The position numbers and the translations under genes were made by a program. A model generated the notes under the pieces. The model worked only from the letters and a program-made list of their open reading frames with translations. It did no database searches and was not told the origin of the DNA. DNA of 64,000 nucleotides from Liolophura sinensis. Taxonomy: Eukaryota > Mollusca > Polyplacophora > Chitonida > Chitonidae. This document shows positions 12,780 to 25,379 of this stretch, piece by piece (position 1 is the stretch's first letter; each line of letters begins with the position of its first letter). The DNA lies in NCBI RefSeq assembly GCF_032854445.1, contig NC_088297.1:13749039-13813038 (forward strand), read 5' to 3'.

Positions 12780-13106
12780 ACTTGAGAGTCAACAATTTTT
12801 CAGTCATATGATGACGAAGGAATCTTTAGGGTGCATGTACGTGTAATGTGCCTCCTTGTAGCAGGACGGATTTCCACCACTCTTTTTTTTTTTTTTTCAG
12901 TGCTGCTACCGAAGGCAAGTAAGCTGCCCCTCCCGAACCATTATACTGATAAGGGTCAACCAGTCATTGCACTATCCCGTTCATGCTGAACGCCAAGCGA
13001 CTTCCTCTTCTTAAGTCTTAGGTGTGACTCGATCTCGATCGAGGATTGATCCTGGATCTACCGGTCCCGAAGCGGACGCTCTACCAACTGTGCTATCCGG
13101 GCCGGT
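12780..13106 (-). mobile_element. SINE-B copy (tRNA-derived)
   Basis: The tRNA-like head reads on the minus strand from 13,106: GGATAGCACAGTTGGTAGAG then CGTCCGCTTCGGG, with an A-box (TAGCACAGTTGG). The body shares 'tttttcagtcatatg' and 'gcaggacggatttccacc' with 29,168-29,500. A poly(T) run (plus strand, 12,882-12,897) has expanded inside it. Confidence 0.85.
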
Positions 13107-13399
13107 GAAGGTAGAAACAGTCAAAATGTATCTTGTGGCCTCTCGGAAATGTTAGGCTAATATTTTTGGTCATATTTACTATAACATGGACGTCTGAAAA
13201 AAGTTGCATGAAAAGTAATTTAGAGTGGAGGAATGACGGCGAAAGTTGAGAATCTGAAAGAAGTGTCATTTTGGCATATGGAAAAGGGTGAGGCAGGTGA
13301 GTAGTAAATTCATGGCAACAAAGATTGTCTAACATTTTTTCACAAGTCACACCACACGACACGATAGGACTGTTTTTATCCTTCACGAAAAAAGAGTTC

Positions 13400-15150
13400 C
13401 GACTTGAAATTCCTCTATTGCTCAGTCAGCAAGTTCAATCTCTCCGTTGATTCAAGTTCCCCAAAACGCAGATGTCTTTTATATGTATGATGCTGGCTTT
13501 AGGTCCTCGAGACTGGAAACGATAGGACTGTGTGGCCCAGGAACCCGGATGATGCGTTTATGTTGCGCAACCATTTTGTGAGAAGCTGAACTTTGTGAAA
13601 TATGGATGAATATTTACAATGAACCTTTGGGATGATCGACAGCTCGGGATTGTATCAGTCTGTTGCTCTAGAACTTTAAGCATCGTAAAGGAGTAACTGG
13701 ACCGACCGAAGCATCCTGCATAGGTGAATAGTACCCAGCCGTGAGAAAAATTACGTAAAAACCGAGGAAAGCCATTCTGGGCTAATTATCATGGGAATCC
13801 GCAGGATTAACTAAGTGTTGGTTCTCAGCATCATACAGGGGAATCACCGAGATTAACACGATCCAAATGTTCTCCGGGGAATTGGTGAAAATATAAAGTA
13901 TTCAGTTGGTATTACATGGCGTTCTTTGGTAGACGCCGTTGGCTTTTCACTCATATGCTACATATGTGCTGGGCTCACTCGGTAGACGAAATACGCACGA
14001 AACTTCTCAGTTCCTTTCCGAAGGCCAAGGGTAAGTTATAAGGACTCCTGCTTCCGCAAACCATAAAACTTATTTCCTTCATATACATATAACTGAAAAA
14101 ACTTAAGCATAATTAAAGACGTACAGCATAGAGAATAAAAGCAGAGCACCGGCGACAATGTGACAGCTAGCAAACAGTCAAACGTAAGGGTGAAATACGG
14201 CCTCTTGTCAATTTACCTCAGTCAGGGTTTTATTCTAACTGCTGATGTAAATGGATAAAAATTCCTCATAGCTCCATAGGTTAAGCAGAATTAGGTAAAA
14301 AAGGTAGTGATGTTAATTGCAATATATTAGACGTCACTGGTCTAGAATTACTCAAAATCCTGTGTTGTCGTCACATTTAATACATAATGACATTAAAACA
14401 ATGCAAACTGACCAGGCCTCAGGGATGCTTATAGTTCACCAGCAGAATCCTGGTCTATGTGGGAATGCAACATAATTACATGGAGACGTACAGCATGGGG
14501 ATTAAATCCAGAGCAGCGACGACAGTGTTTAAGTACTGCGTTTAGTGCCGATCAAATGAATAGATCCATACAATTAATTCTTTATATAGTTAGATCATAC
14601 AGTTACAAGGCCTATCAGCTCACTAATGTTCATGCTTAGGCACCAACTGAATATATGTTGTTCGTTGTACAAAATAGTCAGCAGATGCAAAGAGTAACCT
14701 GACGTGTGTATATAGCAAATTGTTCACCACACGGTCATACTGGTCAAAAACGAGCGATTTCCGACACAACTGATGTTAGAGCACATGCAGGTGATGGGAA
14801 CATTGACGTCCGCTTGCCATCAAGGTCCCGAGAACTGGGATCGATTCCAGAAGGTCCTTTCTGGCTAAGGCCAAAATTTAAAAACTGATGATTAGGCTTT
14901 GGTACAGAAAGTTGGAATTTATTGGACATATTTGCTTTAAGACAACACTGCCGAGGGAGACAAAATTCTCTAAAGTTTTCGGGTCGCATTTAAAATTTTG
15001 ACTCAAGTTAGAAATATCTTTGTGGAATCGCCCGCTGATACCTACGTAGCAATAACTGATATATTATAAGGGTAGTGCATGCTGAAGGATGGCATATCAG
15101 GAATTGTCAGCTCGAGAGAAGTCATGTATCACTTGTCGAGAACAGACTGG
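13400..15150. other. Intergenic stretch with R1 repeats only
   Basis: No exon-like ORF bounded by splice sites was found. R1 copies (14,118-14,545) and a B-box-like piece (14,808-14,850) are the only structures. Confidence 0.45.
14118..14545 (+). repeat. Dispersed repeat family R1 (one full and one partial copy)
   Basis: It begins 'gacgtacagcatagagaata' and contains 'gcgacaatgtgacagct' and 'tacggcctcttgtcaattta'. A partial copy starts at 14,485. Other copies: 17,862-18,080, 21,965-22,110 and 28,160-28,380 (plus); 8,190-8,235 and 35,935-36,080 (minus). Confidence 0.6.
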
Positions 15151-15151
15151 A

Positions 15152-15290
15152 TGCGCACAAAGAGCGGTAACTGCAGTAGAATAAACGCACGTGATCGTTG
15201 GATATTAGCACGATATCGTTGCCTACCGCCCCGTGAACGTGGGATATTACTTTGTGAGAGTGACGTTGCTTTGATGGAGCTCGCTATCGG
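15152..15290 (+). repeat. Dispersed repeat family R2, copy 1
   Basis: It shares 'gatcgttggatattagcacg' and 'actttgtgaga.tgacgttg' with 20,046-20,178 in the same orientation. No coding potential is seen. Confidence 0.65.
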
Positions 15291-15777
15291 TATACATCGA
15301 GTTTTGTGGAGTATCATCTAACCGTATACTGACCACTGGATGGAGTTTTAATTCTCTCTTCGGGTCCTAGCAGAATAAGGAGCTGAACGGAAGTTAACTT
15401 CTCATAAACTGAGTGAATTTACGGGTTTTCTTTATATTTCATATCAAAATGTAAATGTCTTCATGGGATGTACACAAGAACACAGCCAAACTGTACTGTA
15501 TTTATGTCAGTGTAACAAAGCAGTCTCAGTCACTGACAATTTTCTCTATATTCGATCTGTATCATGTTCAAAATGAAACATACCGAAGTGTTCCAATTAT
15601 CATGACAAAAAGCAACAATAAACATATATCCATCAGGTGTTCACCATTCGTCAAACAGAAGGGTCTATCCAACTGCCTCTTCGTGAATTCGACTCCTCCA
15701 AAATCTTCACATAATTCTGAAATTTCGCAACAGCTGCCATGGTAGAATCCACTGAAAGAACAACAAAAAAATGTGGA

Positions 15778-15975
15778 TTTATTTATTTATTTGGTTTGGT
15801 GTTTAACTGACGCTCCACTCAAGGATATTTCACTTATACCATGTATGGTTTACCGACGACCATTCACAGGTTTCTGAAGACCTTCAAACATATGACCGGA
15901 GACGAAGTCAGCATGAGCTTGTCTTGAACTCATAAGGTACTGCATCGGTGGAATTACGGCATAGCGACTTGAGAG
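15778..15975 (-). mobile_element. SINE-A copy, degenerate
   Basis: Tail (atttattt)n at left, 'gtttaactgacgctccactc', 'ggatatttcacttata', then 'gtcagcatgagcttgtcttg' near the head. Confidence 0.7.
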
Positions 15976-16044
15976 AGTGGATAGTCAGCCATTTTTGATT
16001 GTCCACTCATTGTCAGATATAAGTGAATAGTAATATGGAAGTCT

Positions 16045-16118
16045 ATCTACATGTCGTCGTCATATGACTGAAAAATTGTTGAGTACGACTTTCAACTCCA
16101 AGCCCTCACTCACTCTAT
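16045..16118 (+). mobile_element. SINE-B tail fragment
   Basis: 'cgtcgtcatatgactgaaaa', 'attgttgagtacgac' and 'ccctcactcactc' match the tail end of SINE-B in reverse orientation to 29,168. A shorter fragment of the same tail occurs at 18,717-18,756. Confidence 0.6.
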
Positions 16119-16419
16119 CTATATGTATGCGTAGATAACGTTTAAAATAGGAGCACAAGTTTTATGCCACCTGCAATATGTCCCTTGGAATTAGAATTAA
16201 GGTGCATTGGGTTTACTTGCAATTCATTAGACTTTACTGGCTGATCGAACGATAGAGTGGTTGACTCACTGGTGAACGGATTGGTAGATTAATCAACAGA
16301 CCGTGGTCTGCTTAACACATCGACACTGTGCTGGGCAGCTTGGTAGATCAATTTATTAATAGACTGGTTCGCAGGTCGTTTTACTAGTAGAATAATCGAC
16401 AATATGGTACTAGTTGATA

Positions 16420-17525
16420 GGGTATTTAAGAGGTTGACTGGTTGACAGCCTTATTAACCGGTGAGTTAGTTGATAGGCTGATTTAGTGGTTGGCTGGTTG
16501 ACTGGCTTATTAACTGGTGAGTTAGTTGATAGGCTGATTGAGAGGTTGGCTGGTTGATAGACTTATTAACCGAGATGTGTTAGTTAATAGGCTGATAAGG
16601 AGGTTGGCTGGATGACAGGCTTATTAACCGTTGAGTTAGTTGATAGGCTGATTTAGAGGTTGACTGGTTGACAGGCTTATTAACCGGTCAGTTAGTTGAT
16701 AGGTTGATTTAGAGGTTGGCTGGATGACAGCCTTATTAACCGGTCAGTTAGTTGATAGGCTGATTAAGAGGATGGCCGGTTGACAGGCTTATTAACTGGT
16801 GAGCTAGTTGATAGGCTGATTAAGGGGATGGCTGGTTGACAGGCTTATTAACCGGTCAGTTAGTTGATAGGCTGATTAAGAGGATGGCTGGTTGACAGGC
16901 TTATTAACTGGTGAGTTAGTTGATAGGCTGATTAAGACGATGTCTGGTTGATAGGCTTATTAACTGGTGAGTTAGTTGATAAGCTGTTTAAGAGGATGGT
17001 CGGTTGACAGGCTTATTAACCGGTCAGTTAGTTTATAGGCTGATAAGGAGGTTGGCTGGTTGACAGCCTTATTAACCGGTCAGTTAGTTGATAGACTGTT
17101 TAAGAGGATGTCTGGTTGACACGCTTATTAACCGGTGAGTTAGTTGATAGGCTAATTAAGAGGATGGCTGGTTGACAGGCTTATTAACCGGCGAGTTAGT
17201 TGATAGGCTGATTAAAAGGATGGCTGGTTGATAGGCTTATTAACCGGTGAGTTAGTTGATAGGCTGATTAGGAGGTTGGTTAGATGACAGGCTTATTAAC
17301 CGGTGAGTTAGTTGATAAGCTGTTTAAGAGGATGGCCGGTTGACAGGCTTATTAACTGGTGAGTTAGTTGATAGGGTGTTTAAGAGGATGGCTGGTTGAT
17401 AGGCTTATTAACCGGTCAGTTAGTTGAGAGGCTGTTTAAGAGGATGGCCGATTGACAGGTTTATTAACCGGTGAGTTAGTTGACAGGCTGTTTAAGAGGA
17501 TGGCCGGGTGACAGGCTTATTAACC
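16420..17525. repeat. 56-bp minisatellite (~20 copies)
   Basis: Unit: 'ggctggttgacaggcttatt' + 'aaccggtgagttagttgata' + 'ggctgattaagaggat'. Decayed units extend left to about 16,240. The period is not a multiple of three. A reverse-oriented degenerate fragment occurs at 26,045-26,180. Confidence 0.9.
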
Positions 17526-17669
17526 AACACTCTGGTGAAGGAGCTTAATTTGATTTCTGTTTAAATCCATACTCAAGTCTTTTTCTCACTAATACAATGA
17601 CGGTAAGTTTTATTGCCGAGGAAACAGTATTACCGGGGATAAAGCGCCCGCATTTATATCCCCATATAT

Positions 17670-17745
17670 ACTGTCCAAGACCGGGAGTGAACCCGCAATC
17701 TGGTACATCCCAGAGAATAAAACACATGCGTCTTATCGAGGCTAA
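17670..17745 (-). mobile_element. tRNA-like sequence, probably a SINE head
   Basis: On the minus strand, 'cgataagacgcatgtg' is followed by 'gattgcgggttcactcccgg', a good B-box in a T-arm-like context. The cloverleaf is incomplete, so it is not called a tRNA gene. Similar B-box-like pieces lie at 8,860-8,885 (plus, 'gagctcgaatccagctc') and 14,808-14,850 (plus, 'gggatcgattccag'). Confidence 0.4.
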
Positions 17746-17749
17746 CGTG

Positions 17750-19180
17750 AGAAAACGTGAATGTCCGTGAGAAAAAAAACACGGACATTTGACAAGTCAC
17801 TGACAGACTTCCTATGTATGACGTAGAGGCTTGCACGTCATATTTGTCAAATGTAAAAAAGACAACAGTATGGAGAGTAAAACCAGCCCAGCGACGACAG
17901 TCTCTTGTGGATCAGTTACGGCTTCATTCTAACTGCTAAAGTAGTAGCAAAATGCACATCCTCTAGCACATAGCTTAAGCAGAATTAAGTAAAAAGTGCA
18001 GTAATGGTACTGCAAAGGTAAGAGTCAATGATCTAGAGTCACCCAATGGTGTTTTGTTATCAAGTTTAATACACTAAGGTGCGCACTTCTCTAACAGCCC
18101 AGGTGAGTGTTATTGATCACAGGCATATATCAGTGATGCCAGGCATCAGTTTACGCCTTAGTGGCCCCAAGCAGATTTGTCTTACGTAGAGACGTTTACA
18201 TTTATGCGAAAGTGTCAACCGTCTAAAATGGGTGGACGGAAGATTGAATTTTATTGCCCAAATTACATAAAGACATACCGCTTCACCGTAGTTTCGAAAT
18301 TTATCTCTGACCTCTAGTCGGGTCTTTTTATAAGGGGAAGGGTGGTAAGAAAATACATAAAACGTGGTTGCCTAGCAGTTCCGTGTGTTTTCATCGTTTA
18401 TTATGTTGCTTTGTTCTCGAGATTGATATCTGCGCTCCAAATCAGGTTTTAATGTTTCTTATTACGATGACGGAGACTAGTCACGTGGTAGTTGCACAGC
18501 TCCCTCATAGGCTAATCATGGCCACAAAAACTATTTTACATGTTAAAATGTGAACGAAAATAAGAAGAAATATTCTATTTGAGGATACTACTGTCCCTCG
18601 GCAAAAATTATTTATTGACTAAGCACCAATCAGTAACAATGACGTTTGCTCTGTGAATGAGAGAAGGGTCACCTACATACGTGTATACCTTATTTGCACG
18701 ATATTGTTTGAACAGAACTAGTACGACGTTAAACCCCAAGCACTCACTCACTCATTCGCACAGAACTGGTTTCTCAGAACAAACTGGGCACATTTAACGA
18801 GTTTCCCGTCGCCGCCCTGCCTTGGAACAAATCCGACATGGCTTAGTATGCAAAGCATTTTCTTCGAGGGTGACAGATGCTCGAGAAAATGGAACGCTTC
18901 TAAAGGCAAGCGAGGAGATGGTGACCAAAAGCCACGCGTGGCGTCACAAAGGAGACGATCGGTAACCGATTGCCTAAAGTTCGATAGGCTCATTTTGATT
19001 TCCTGGTTTCTTGTTATAAAGTGTAAGCATTTATAATACACCTCGAGAATGTGAAGCCCCAATGCAGCTACTGAACTTGAAGGAAACTTTCCATTTCTAG
19101 AGCATCTGCCACCAACGAAGAACCTTTCTTAGGGCCGCGTAATATGTCAGCATATGATTAGATCTATCAACACAGGCTAT
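17750..19180. other. Intergenic stretch without a recognisable gene
   Basis: It contains an R1 copy and a SINE-B tail. Overlapping ORFs of 62 and 104 codons at 18,748-19,062 lie on opposite strands, with no recognisable domain. Confidence 0.4.
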
Positions 19181-19186
19181 CCCATC

Positions 19187-19457
19187 GTTGTATTTATTTA
19201 TTTATTTGATTTGTGTTTTACGCCGTACTCAAGAATATTTCACTTACACGACGGCGGCCAGAATTATGGTGGGTGGAAACCGGACTGAGCCTGGGGGAAA
19301 CCCTCGACCATCCGCAGGTTGCTGCCAGACCTTCCCACCTACGGCCGGAGAGGAGGCCAGCATGAGCTGGACTTGAACTCATAGCGACCGCATTGGTGAG
19401 AGACTCCTGGGCCATTGCGCTGCGCTAGCGCGCTAACCAACTGAGCCACGGAGCACC
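19187..19457 (-). mobile_element. SINE-A copy, full length
   Basis: Tail (tttat)n at left, 'ccgtactcaagaatatttca', 'cggcggccagaattatggtg', 'gaggccagcatgagctggac', ending in the tRNA-like head 'gctaaccaactgagccacgg'. It is followed by a run of C (19,460-19,473). Confidence 0.88.
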
Positions 19458-20045
19458 CGTCCCCCCCCCCCCCATGCCACTTATCATGCCACTTAGTCAA
19501 ATGAGAATTTTTGCGAAGTAGGCGTTGTTTATTTATTTCTGCCGCTGCATAGCGGTTAGTTTCTGTCACCAACATCTCCACTTAATCTTGGGTCAGAAGT
19601 AATAAGAGGAATTCTCCAGAGGAACCATTTGGTATTGCATGCTTACGCCCGGGTGTTTCGGTGAACGAAAAACTGTGTGGATCGTGCGCACTATCAGTGC
19701 ATTCGTGAATAGAAATTGTTCTATTTCTGTTGACCTCGATCGCTGCTGTGTTTGCTCCACGGCCGCCACCTTGTGTTTCTACTTCGCCACCACGTGTTAA
19801 AACCCCATTCTAACTTCACTTCCAGCAACCATAGGTCAAACAATGGTGGTCCTGCGGGGTTGATTTTCTGATGTGTTGTGGAAAAAAGTTGCATGTGGTG
19901 TTATGGCATTGTAGGGGAAAGGTTGCGAATACACATTTTTGAGGTTGAAGTTGACAAATTTACTACATAAATAGTAAGAAAAATTAATGTGCTCGTGTAG
20001 GCTCAGTACAAAGGACCAGTTTACATTACAGACAAGCAGGCGAGA

Positions 20046-20178
20046 GGCGCACAAAGGGAGGTAACCGCAGTAGAGAAAAAGCACTGGATCGTTGGATATT
20101 AGCACGAGATTGTTGGCTATGGCTTCGTGAACATAGGATAAAAGACTTTGTGAGACTGACGTTGTTTTGCTTGAACGT
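20046..20178 (+). repeat. Dispersed repeat family R2, copy 2
   Basis: Partner of 15,152-15,290, about 75-80% similar by eye. Confidence 0.65.
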
Positions 20179-20274
20179 GTGATCATTGTAATCATGTTTG
20201 CAGAATACCACGTGATCCTGTATTGATCAATAGAATTGAACAGTCACTCTATGGGGTATAATAATACAACAGGT

Positions 20275-20412
20275 CTGTCAGCAACCTGCGGATGGTCGTG
20301 AGTTTCCCCCGGGCTCTGCCCGGTTTCCACCCACCATAATGCTGGCCGCCGTCGTATAAGTGAAACATTCTTGAGTACGGCGTAAAACAGCAATCAAATA
20401 AATAAAGGAATA
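20275..20412 (+). mobile_element. SINE-A 3' fragment
   Basis: 'cagcaacctgcggatggtcg', 'accataatgctggccgccgt' and 'cttgagtacggcgtaaaaca', then AATAAA tail. A shorter, more degenerate fragment may lie at 20,690-20,790. Confidence 0.8.
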
Positions 20413-20989
20413 AATAATAATACAATACAACTACCGACCTTTTCTCACATGGAAGCATGGTAGCAAAGGCCAAGATTTGACATCAAAGTTGTGTAAGTTT
20501 TATCCATATAAAACGACACGAAGGACATGAATGATGTAGTATGTTCACAGTTTATTCACAAACGAACCGTGGTGCAATAAAAAGACAACATGGCTCTTAC
20601 TTGGCGACATGACACTGTGGCTTGGAAGGCAGGCAAAAAAAAACACACAGGCAACAGCACGTCAATGCCGACACATTGTTGCAGAACCTTCCCACCACAG
20701 TCTGGATCTCGTAGTAGTGAGGTCAGCTTACAGATGGTCGTATGTTTCACCCAAACTCTTCCAGCGTAAAACACCACCCAAATAAATGAATAGTAGTGAG
20801 GTGATATATTGTTCCTCTGATTGCCGACATCCGGTTTCTAGTCGGTGTATTTTATATGTTCTCACTGTAAAATTCACTGTGTGAACAATCATTCAAAACG
20901 CAAGTGCAACCCCTTGAAATAAATCCTGCTGAATTCAGTAATCAGTGTAATCCCGGGATCCACGACAATAGGTGTTATACAAGTTTTGG

Positions 20990-21400
20990 TTTACAGGATA
21001 AGACTCTCCAGATAAGATATACCATCTGGAGAGTCTGTGGTTTCCTTTAAATCAAAGGGCTGGGTAAAGATGTTTCACAGCAATTGCTATATATAGATTG
21101 TCTAAAATCAATATACCGATTGGTGAATGAGAAAGATGGGGCCTGGTGAAGAGTACTCCTTAGTACCTTCTGTATATAATCGTATTCATTTGACAGCACG
21201 TTGAGAAAGGACAACTCTGGTCGCACAAAGGCTCCTGGGTCATTGCACCGAGCTGACAGGCTTACCATCAAATCAATTATAGCAAATCTCATTGGAACAT
21301 TTATGCTTTGGTCATACATGGTATCACCGAGGTTCACAGAGATATTATTTCTGAAAACAAATTTCAGCAAATAAGGGAGATTTGAGTGCAAACTCTTTTA
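20990..21400 (-). pseudogene. Reverse-transcriptase relic, central part
   Basis: The minus-strand frame 21,391-21,047 contains NISVNLGDTMYDQ and FTNRYIDF, resembling the region before and after the catalytic motif of the same RT type. The expected YxDD-type motif is degraded to RYIDF. 20,990-21,150 aligns with 24,275-24,425 at the DNA level. A dispersed stretch at 21,425-21,640 also resembles 13,130-13,400. Confidence 0.55.
21001..21036. other. Perfect 13-bp inverted repeat (hairpin)
   Basis: agactctccagat (21,001-21,013) and atctggagagtct (21,024-21,036) are exact reverse complements around a 10-base loop. The right arm belongs to the RT relic. Confidence 0.7.
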
Positions 21401-22371
21401 TCAACGAAGGTAGTAAAAGTCACACTGTCCCTGGTGAACTGTCAAAAAGTGGTTTTGGTTACATTTACTATTACATGTGCTTCTCAAAAATCTTTTCAAA
21501 AAGTTATTTAGAGTAAAGCGAAGGAAAGATGTGGTATTTGTGTCTCCGGCGAAACGGCTGATCGGTAAATACCATCTGTAAGTTGCCATACATTTCTGAC
21601 AAGTCACATGATACAGTAGAACATTTTTAAACTCTTAAAGAAGAGTTCAATTTTAAAACTCTCCATTTCAATGCGCAATGGAACATCACAGACACAGTAA
21701 AAATAGTAACACATGTAACAAAGAAAGTCTTGGTGCTTTTGACCTTACAGTAACGGTGACGTATCTTAACGACTACCGATATACAATTAACGACAAAATT
21801 CTAACAATGATGTTATTAAGAGGAATCGTTTTCATAGCAATTCCATGTGGATACGTCTTTGTATGGTACATGTATCTGTTGTCGAGCGTCTTGCTTTTCG
21901 TGAGAAGATTTGAGTCCTAACTGATCCATAAGCAGTTGACACCTGAATTCTTTGGTAAATATAATTAAAAACGTACATAATTCTGAGTAAAACTGGAGTG
22001 GCAACGACAGTGTGACAGCTTGTGTTTGGTCACACCTGACCGGTGAAAAACGGCTTGTTGTCAATTTAGTGTTTTACAATAACTGTTTATGTAAATGGTT
22101 ATACATTAACAAGTAACACGCCCCCAAGAACTATGGCTTGACCAGTTGAAGGACACTTTACGGGAATCGCTAGATTTATTCATGACAAAAGCAAGTCGAA
22201 CGGGATAATATTTGTGTATATATCATGTATCTTTCATTGGTATCTTACAAAGGGTTCATGACCTATTACGTGGCCTCCCTAACCGTCGGACTATTACTGA
22301 TAAATTTTTCAAAATCGATGGAGGCTCTCTATCGGAGTGTCCTTTTATGTTCCTTCACTTCAACGTAACTA

Positions 22372-22548
22372 AGGGGTCTCCGTTGATCATTTGATTAGCG
22401 CGCTAGCGCAGTGTAATGACCCAGGAGCCTCTCACCAATTGCGGTCGCTCTTCTTTCTCTCCGGCCTTATTAGGAAGGCTTGTCAGCAACCTGCGAATGG
22501 TCGTGGGTTACCTCCGGGTTCTGCCTGGTTTTCAATAAATAAATCAAT
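22372..22548 (+). mobile_element. SINE-A copy with internal deletions
   Basis: The head 'ttagcgcgctagcgcagtgt' is intact. The B-box region is partly lost ('gcggtcgctcttctttctct') and the 3' body is missing before 'aataaataaat'. Confidence 0.75.
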
Positions 22549-22639
22549 GTGAATATAAATACTTTTACTTGAGGTGTAATCCAGCGATAGGCAAACTCAA
22601 CCAGCAGTTTTCAACTGAATTTTATTACTGCCAATTGCT

Positions 22640-23250
22640 GTTTCTTTTAGCCAGTCGCCTATATTCAGCTGTCTATAAAATCAGCCATACCCGAGCTCGC
22701 TACCAAAATTGCTCTTGAACACGTAACACCACAAAATCTACACACTGATATATTGTACCTCTATATTATTGCAAGGAAAATGCAGTTAAAACACTTTGTT
22801 CTAAGCCATAATGTTGAGCTTCATCAGAACTCAGTGCCTGGAGTAACGCCATAATTAAGGACTGGACAAAGGACGCGAAGAGTAATTTCTTTTACAATAA
22901 CTGCACCAAGATGCTCTGAGAACAAACTGCCTACACTACTGTCTCAGTGAATAGACTAAATGTCTAAATCTCTAAAACCATATTGACATGAAATCATGAT
23001 GAGATTATTGAGGTTATACTATTATATATTATATTATATATAATGTCAAATATGGCAGTCAGAAACAGGGTTTAGATTAAAGTCGATAGCCTTTAAATAA
23101 CTAGTGTCGCCCTTCGTTGACTTTTTCTAATATCCAGCATGCCACTGCTTTTTAAAAATAATTATGACGTCATCCGAGTTTTCGCCGTCGAAACCGAGCT
23201 TAGACAGTTTAACATAATAAATTAGAAAATCTGACGACAGGCAAAGTGTG
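22640..23250 (+). repeat. Dispersed repeat family R4, copy 1
   Basis: It shares 'attcagctgtct', 'attattgcaaggaaaatg', 'tccagcatgccactg' and 'cgtcatccgag' in order with 27,170-27,830. The two copies have different internal lengths. Confidence 0.6.
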
Positions 23251-23589
23251 AAAGTATATACACTTTGCTATTACCACAAACACTCAGCAGAATAACTTAG
23301 GATGTGTCAATTGTTTCTCACATATAAGATATACCGTTAACTGTTTAAGACCACGTGTCTGTGCTAATCCATTAGATATTTCGCACTCCAGTCACTAAAC
23401 TCATCCTTCTCAAAAGATAAGACAATTTCCATTATGCAATTTCTATGCTAGGCACCCACCTGCTTGTCAAACAGTCAGCTGACACTCCAAGCTAAATAGC
23501 TGGTTTGAACACTCATAAGCTGGTCTGCCTGCGCACTATCACAAAGTGGACTACGTGTATCGCGATTTGAAAGTTCTTTTTTTTTGGTA

Positions 23590-25310
23590 GGTCACAGCTA
23601 TCTAGGCTGTGGGAATCTATGCGCCGAAACAGACATTCGTATACCAGCCGTCAGCCAGCAGGGCCAATTCCCAATACGACGTTGAACATAAACTACCATA
23701 GAGGTAAGAAAGTATGTACAGCACGAAAATAGGACGGGATCATGGAAAGAGAAGATGTCAACAATTTTCAATGACGCAGGAATGAGGCACGGCATGTTCT
23801 AGGCGACTGAGGGAAATCAACATACAAATTGTGGACCATGCTAGAATATAAGTTGTATCACCGCGCCGATCTAAATCAACATGATGAATATACAGCCTCT
23901 AGCCCCGAGTTAAGCGGTATTAAACACAATTATGAAGCAGAGCACAAGATATTCCCGACGTTCTGTCCATATTTACTTACAAGAGAATTATACTCATTGT
24001 AAAAGTTAAGAAACCTGGAGTGAAGGCGATTGATGGAATAACCTTGACACACTACACTTCGCAGTAATAATTTCTGACGTTGATTGAAATCGTCATACAC
24101 CAAGCAGAGTGTAACAAATGCTACAAGGCGAGATATGTACACGCCATATGCAGGACACTTTCGTATATACACTGTCCAAGTAAGGATAATTTACAATGTC
24201 AAAATTGAAAATATCCCTTTTACCGTACAGTCTGTGAGAGAGGAAACCGTTTTGGATTTTGGACAAATATAGGTCCAGGTAAAATGTACCGTCTGGGGAG
24301 TCTGTAGTTTCCCTTAAACCCAGCGAAGGTGGGTAAATATCTTTCATATTCTATATATGGATTGTTTAAAGCTATCAATATAATATCAATATACCGTTTA
24401 GTGAATGAGAAAATCGGACCTGGTGCGCATTACTCCTTAATAGTTTTTGCATATAGTCGTATTCATACGATTACAGGTATAAGTTAGCCAAAAGGGGGCA
24501 CAAATGGTACCCGCTGGAATTCTTATACACTGTTGGTATATGGTTTCACCGAAATTCATATAGATGTCATTAATGAGAAACTCAAGGAACTCGATGAACA
24601 ACGAAACAACATATGAATCTTAACCCTTGTATGTAGTAGAACTGAAGAAGGCTCTGTTTCCTTCGATGTTAATGTAGCGGTGACCAGTTTTATCAAATAC
24701 AATTAGTGATGATATTCTATCCATAAAATCTGTGTGAGGAATTGAAGTCCAGAGAGTGGAGAAATTCCAGGTGGAGATGTCCTTATACTGTTATATATGA
24801 GCGTCTAGTTCATCGGAGAGACGTTTTGAGTTTTTAAGGATCCACATACAGTTAACGCCAGGAATTTTTCAAATGCACAACAGTACTTTTACCAAAATGT
24901 ACTCCTTGTAGTGCCTTCGTTAAGAGAGTAGATACAAGTTTGGTGGCATTCTCCTTCTCGATCCCCTAATATCCCGAGCTTTGTATGGTGATTTATGCAT
25001 TTTTGGAATCCAGTAAAGTTGTGTTATATCGGTAGGATGGGAAGGTACGGATACACTCGTCTGTTTGAGAAAGGACTTAGGACTTATGCACGGACTACGA
25101 ATTTGAACTTTGATATGGAATTCATGCCTGGGATATTCATTGTCTGCCCGGCATCACTGAAAACTGATGACCGCTTCTCTCGTGTGCTACCGGCTTTATT
25201 TCTTATTTGTATAATTTCTTACATACCTTTGTCTTCGGGAGTTAATGTTAAACGTTGTTGTGGAAAGGGATCTTGCGATTATCGACTTTACGGACTTCGA
25301 ATGGTATAGG
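23590..25310 (-). pseudogene. Retroelement reverse-transcriptase relic, frame-broken
   Basis: Minus-strand pieces in two frames at 24,347-23,930 read YPPSLGLRETTDS, FYLDLYLS, KRDIFNFDIVN, then CPAYGVYISRL and FLNFYNEYNSLVSKY. I recognise these as the C-terminal part of a retroelement reverse transcriptase common in marine invertebrates (Penelope-like or non-LTR; class not settled). Upstream, 25,060-24,350 holds further decayed frames. 23,590-23,930 looks like the 3' flank, since it recurs near 6,420-6,720 and 25,390-25,525. Confidence 0.65.
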
Positions 25311-25379
25311 AATGTCGGACTTGACGCTTATATTTTAAATAGTTTCTGCAGAATATTGTTCGCTCTAAAATACCTCGTT

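Noticed and set aside
13040-13106. tRNA gene.
   Set aside because: It has A-box and tRNA-like features but continues into the SINE-B body shared with 29,168-29,500, and the cloverleaf is incomplete.
15629-15741. Short minus-strand ORF with good start context (MAAVAKFQNYVKILEE).
   Set aside because: Only about 29 codons, with no downstream donor or repeat support.
24995-25309. 104-codon plus-strand ORF.
   Set aside because: It is antisense to the reverse-transcriptase relic and has no recognisable domain.
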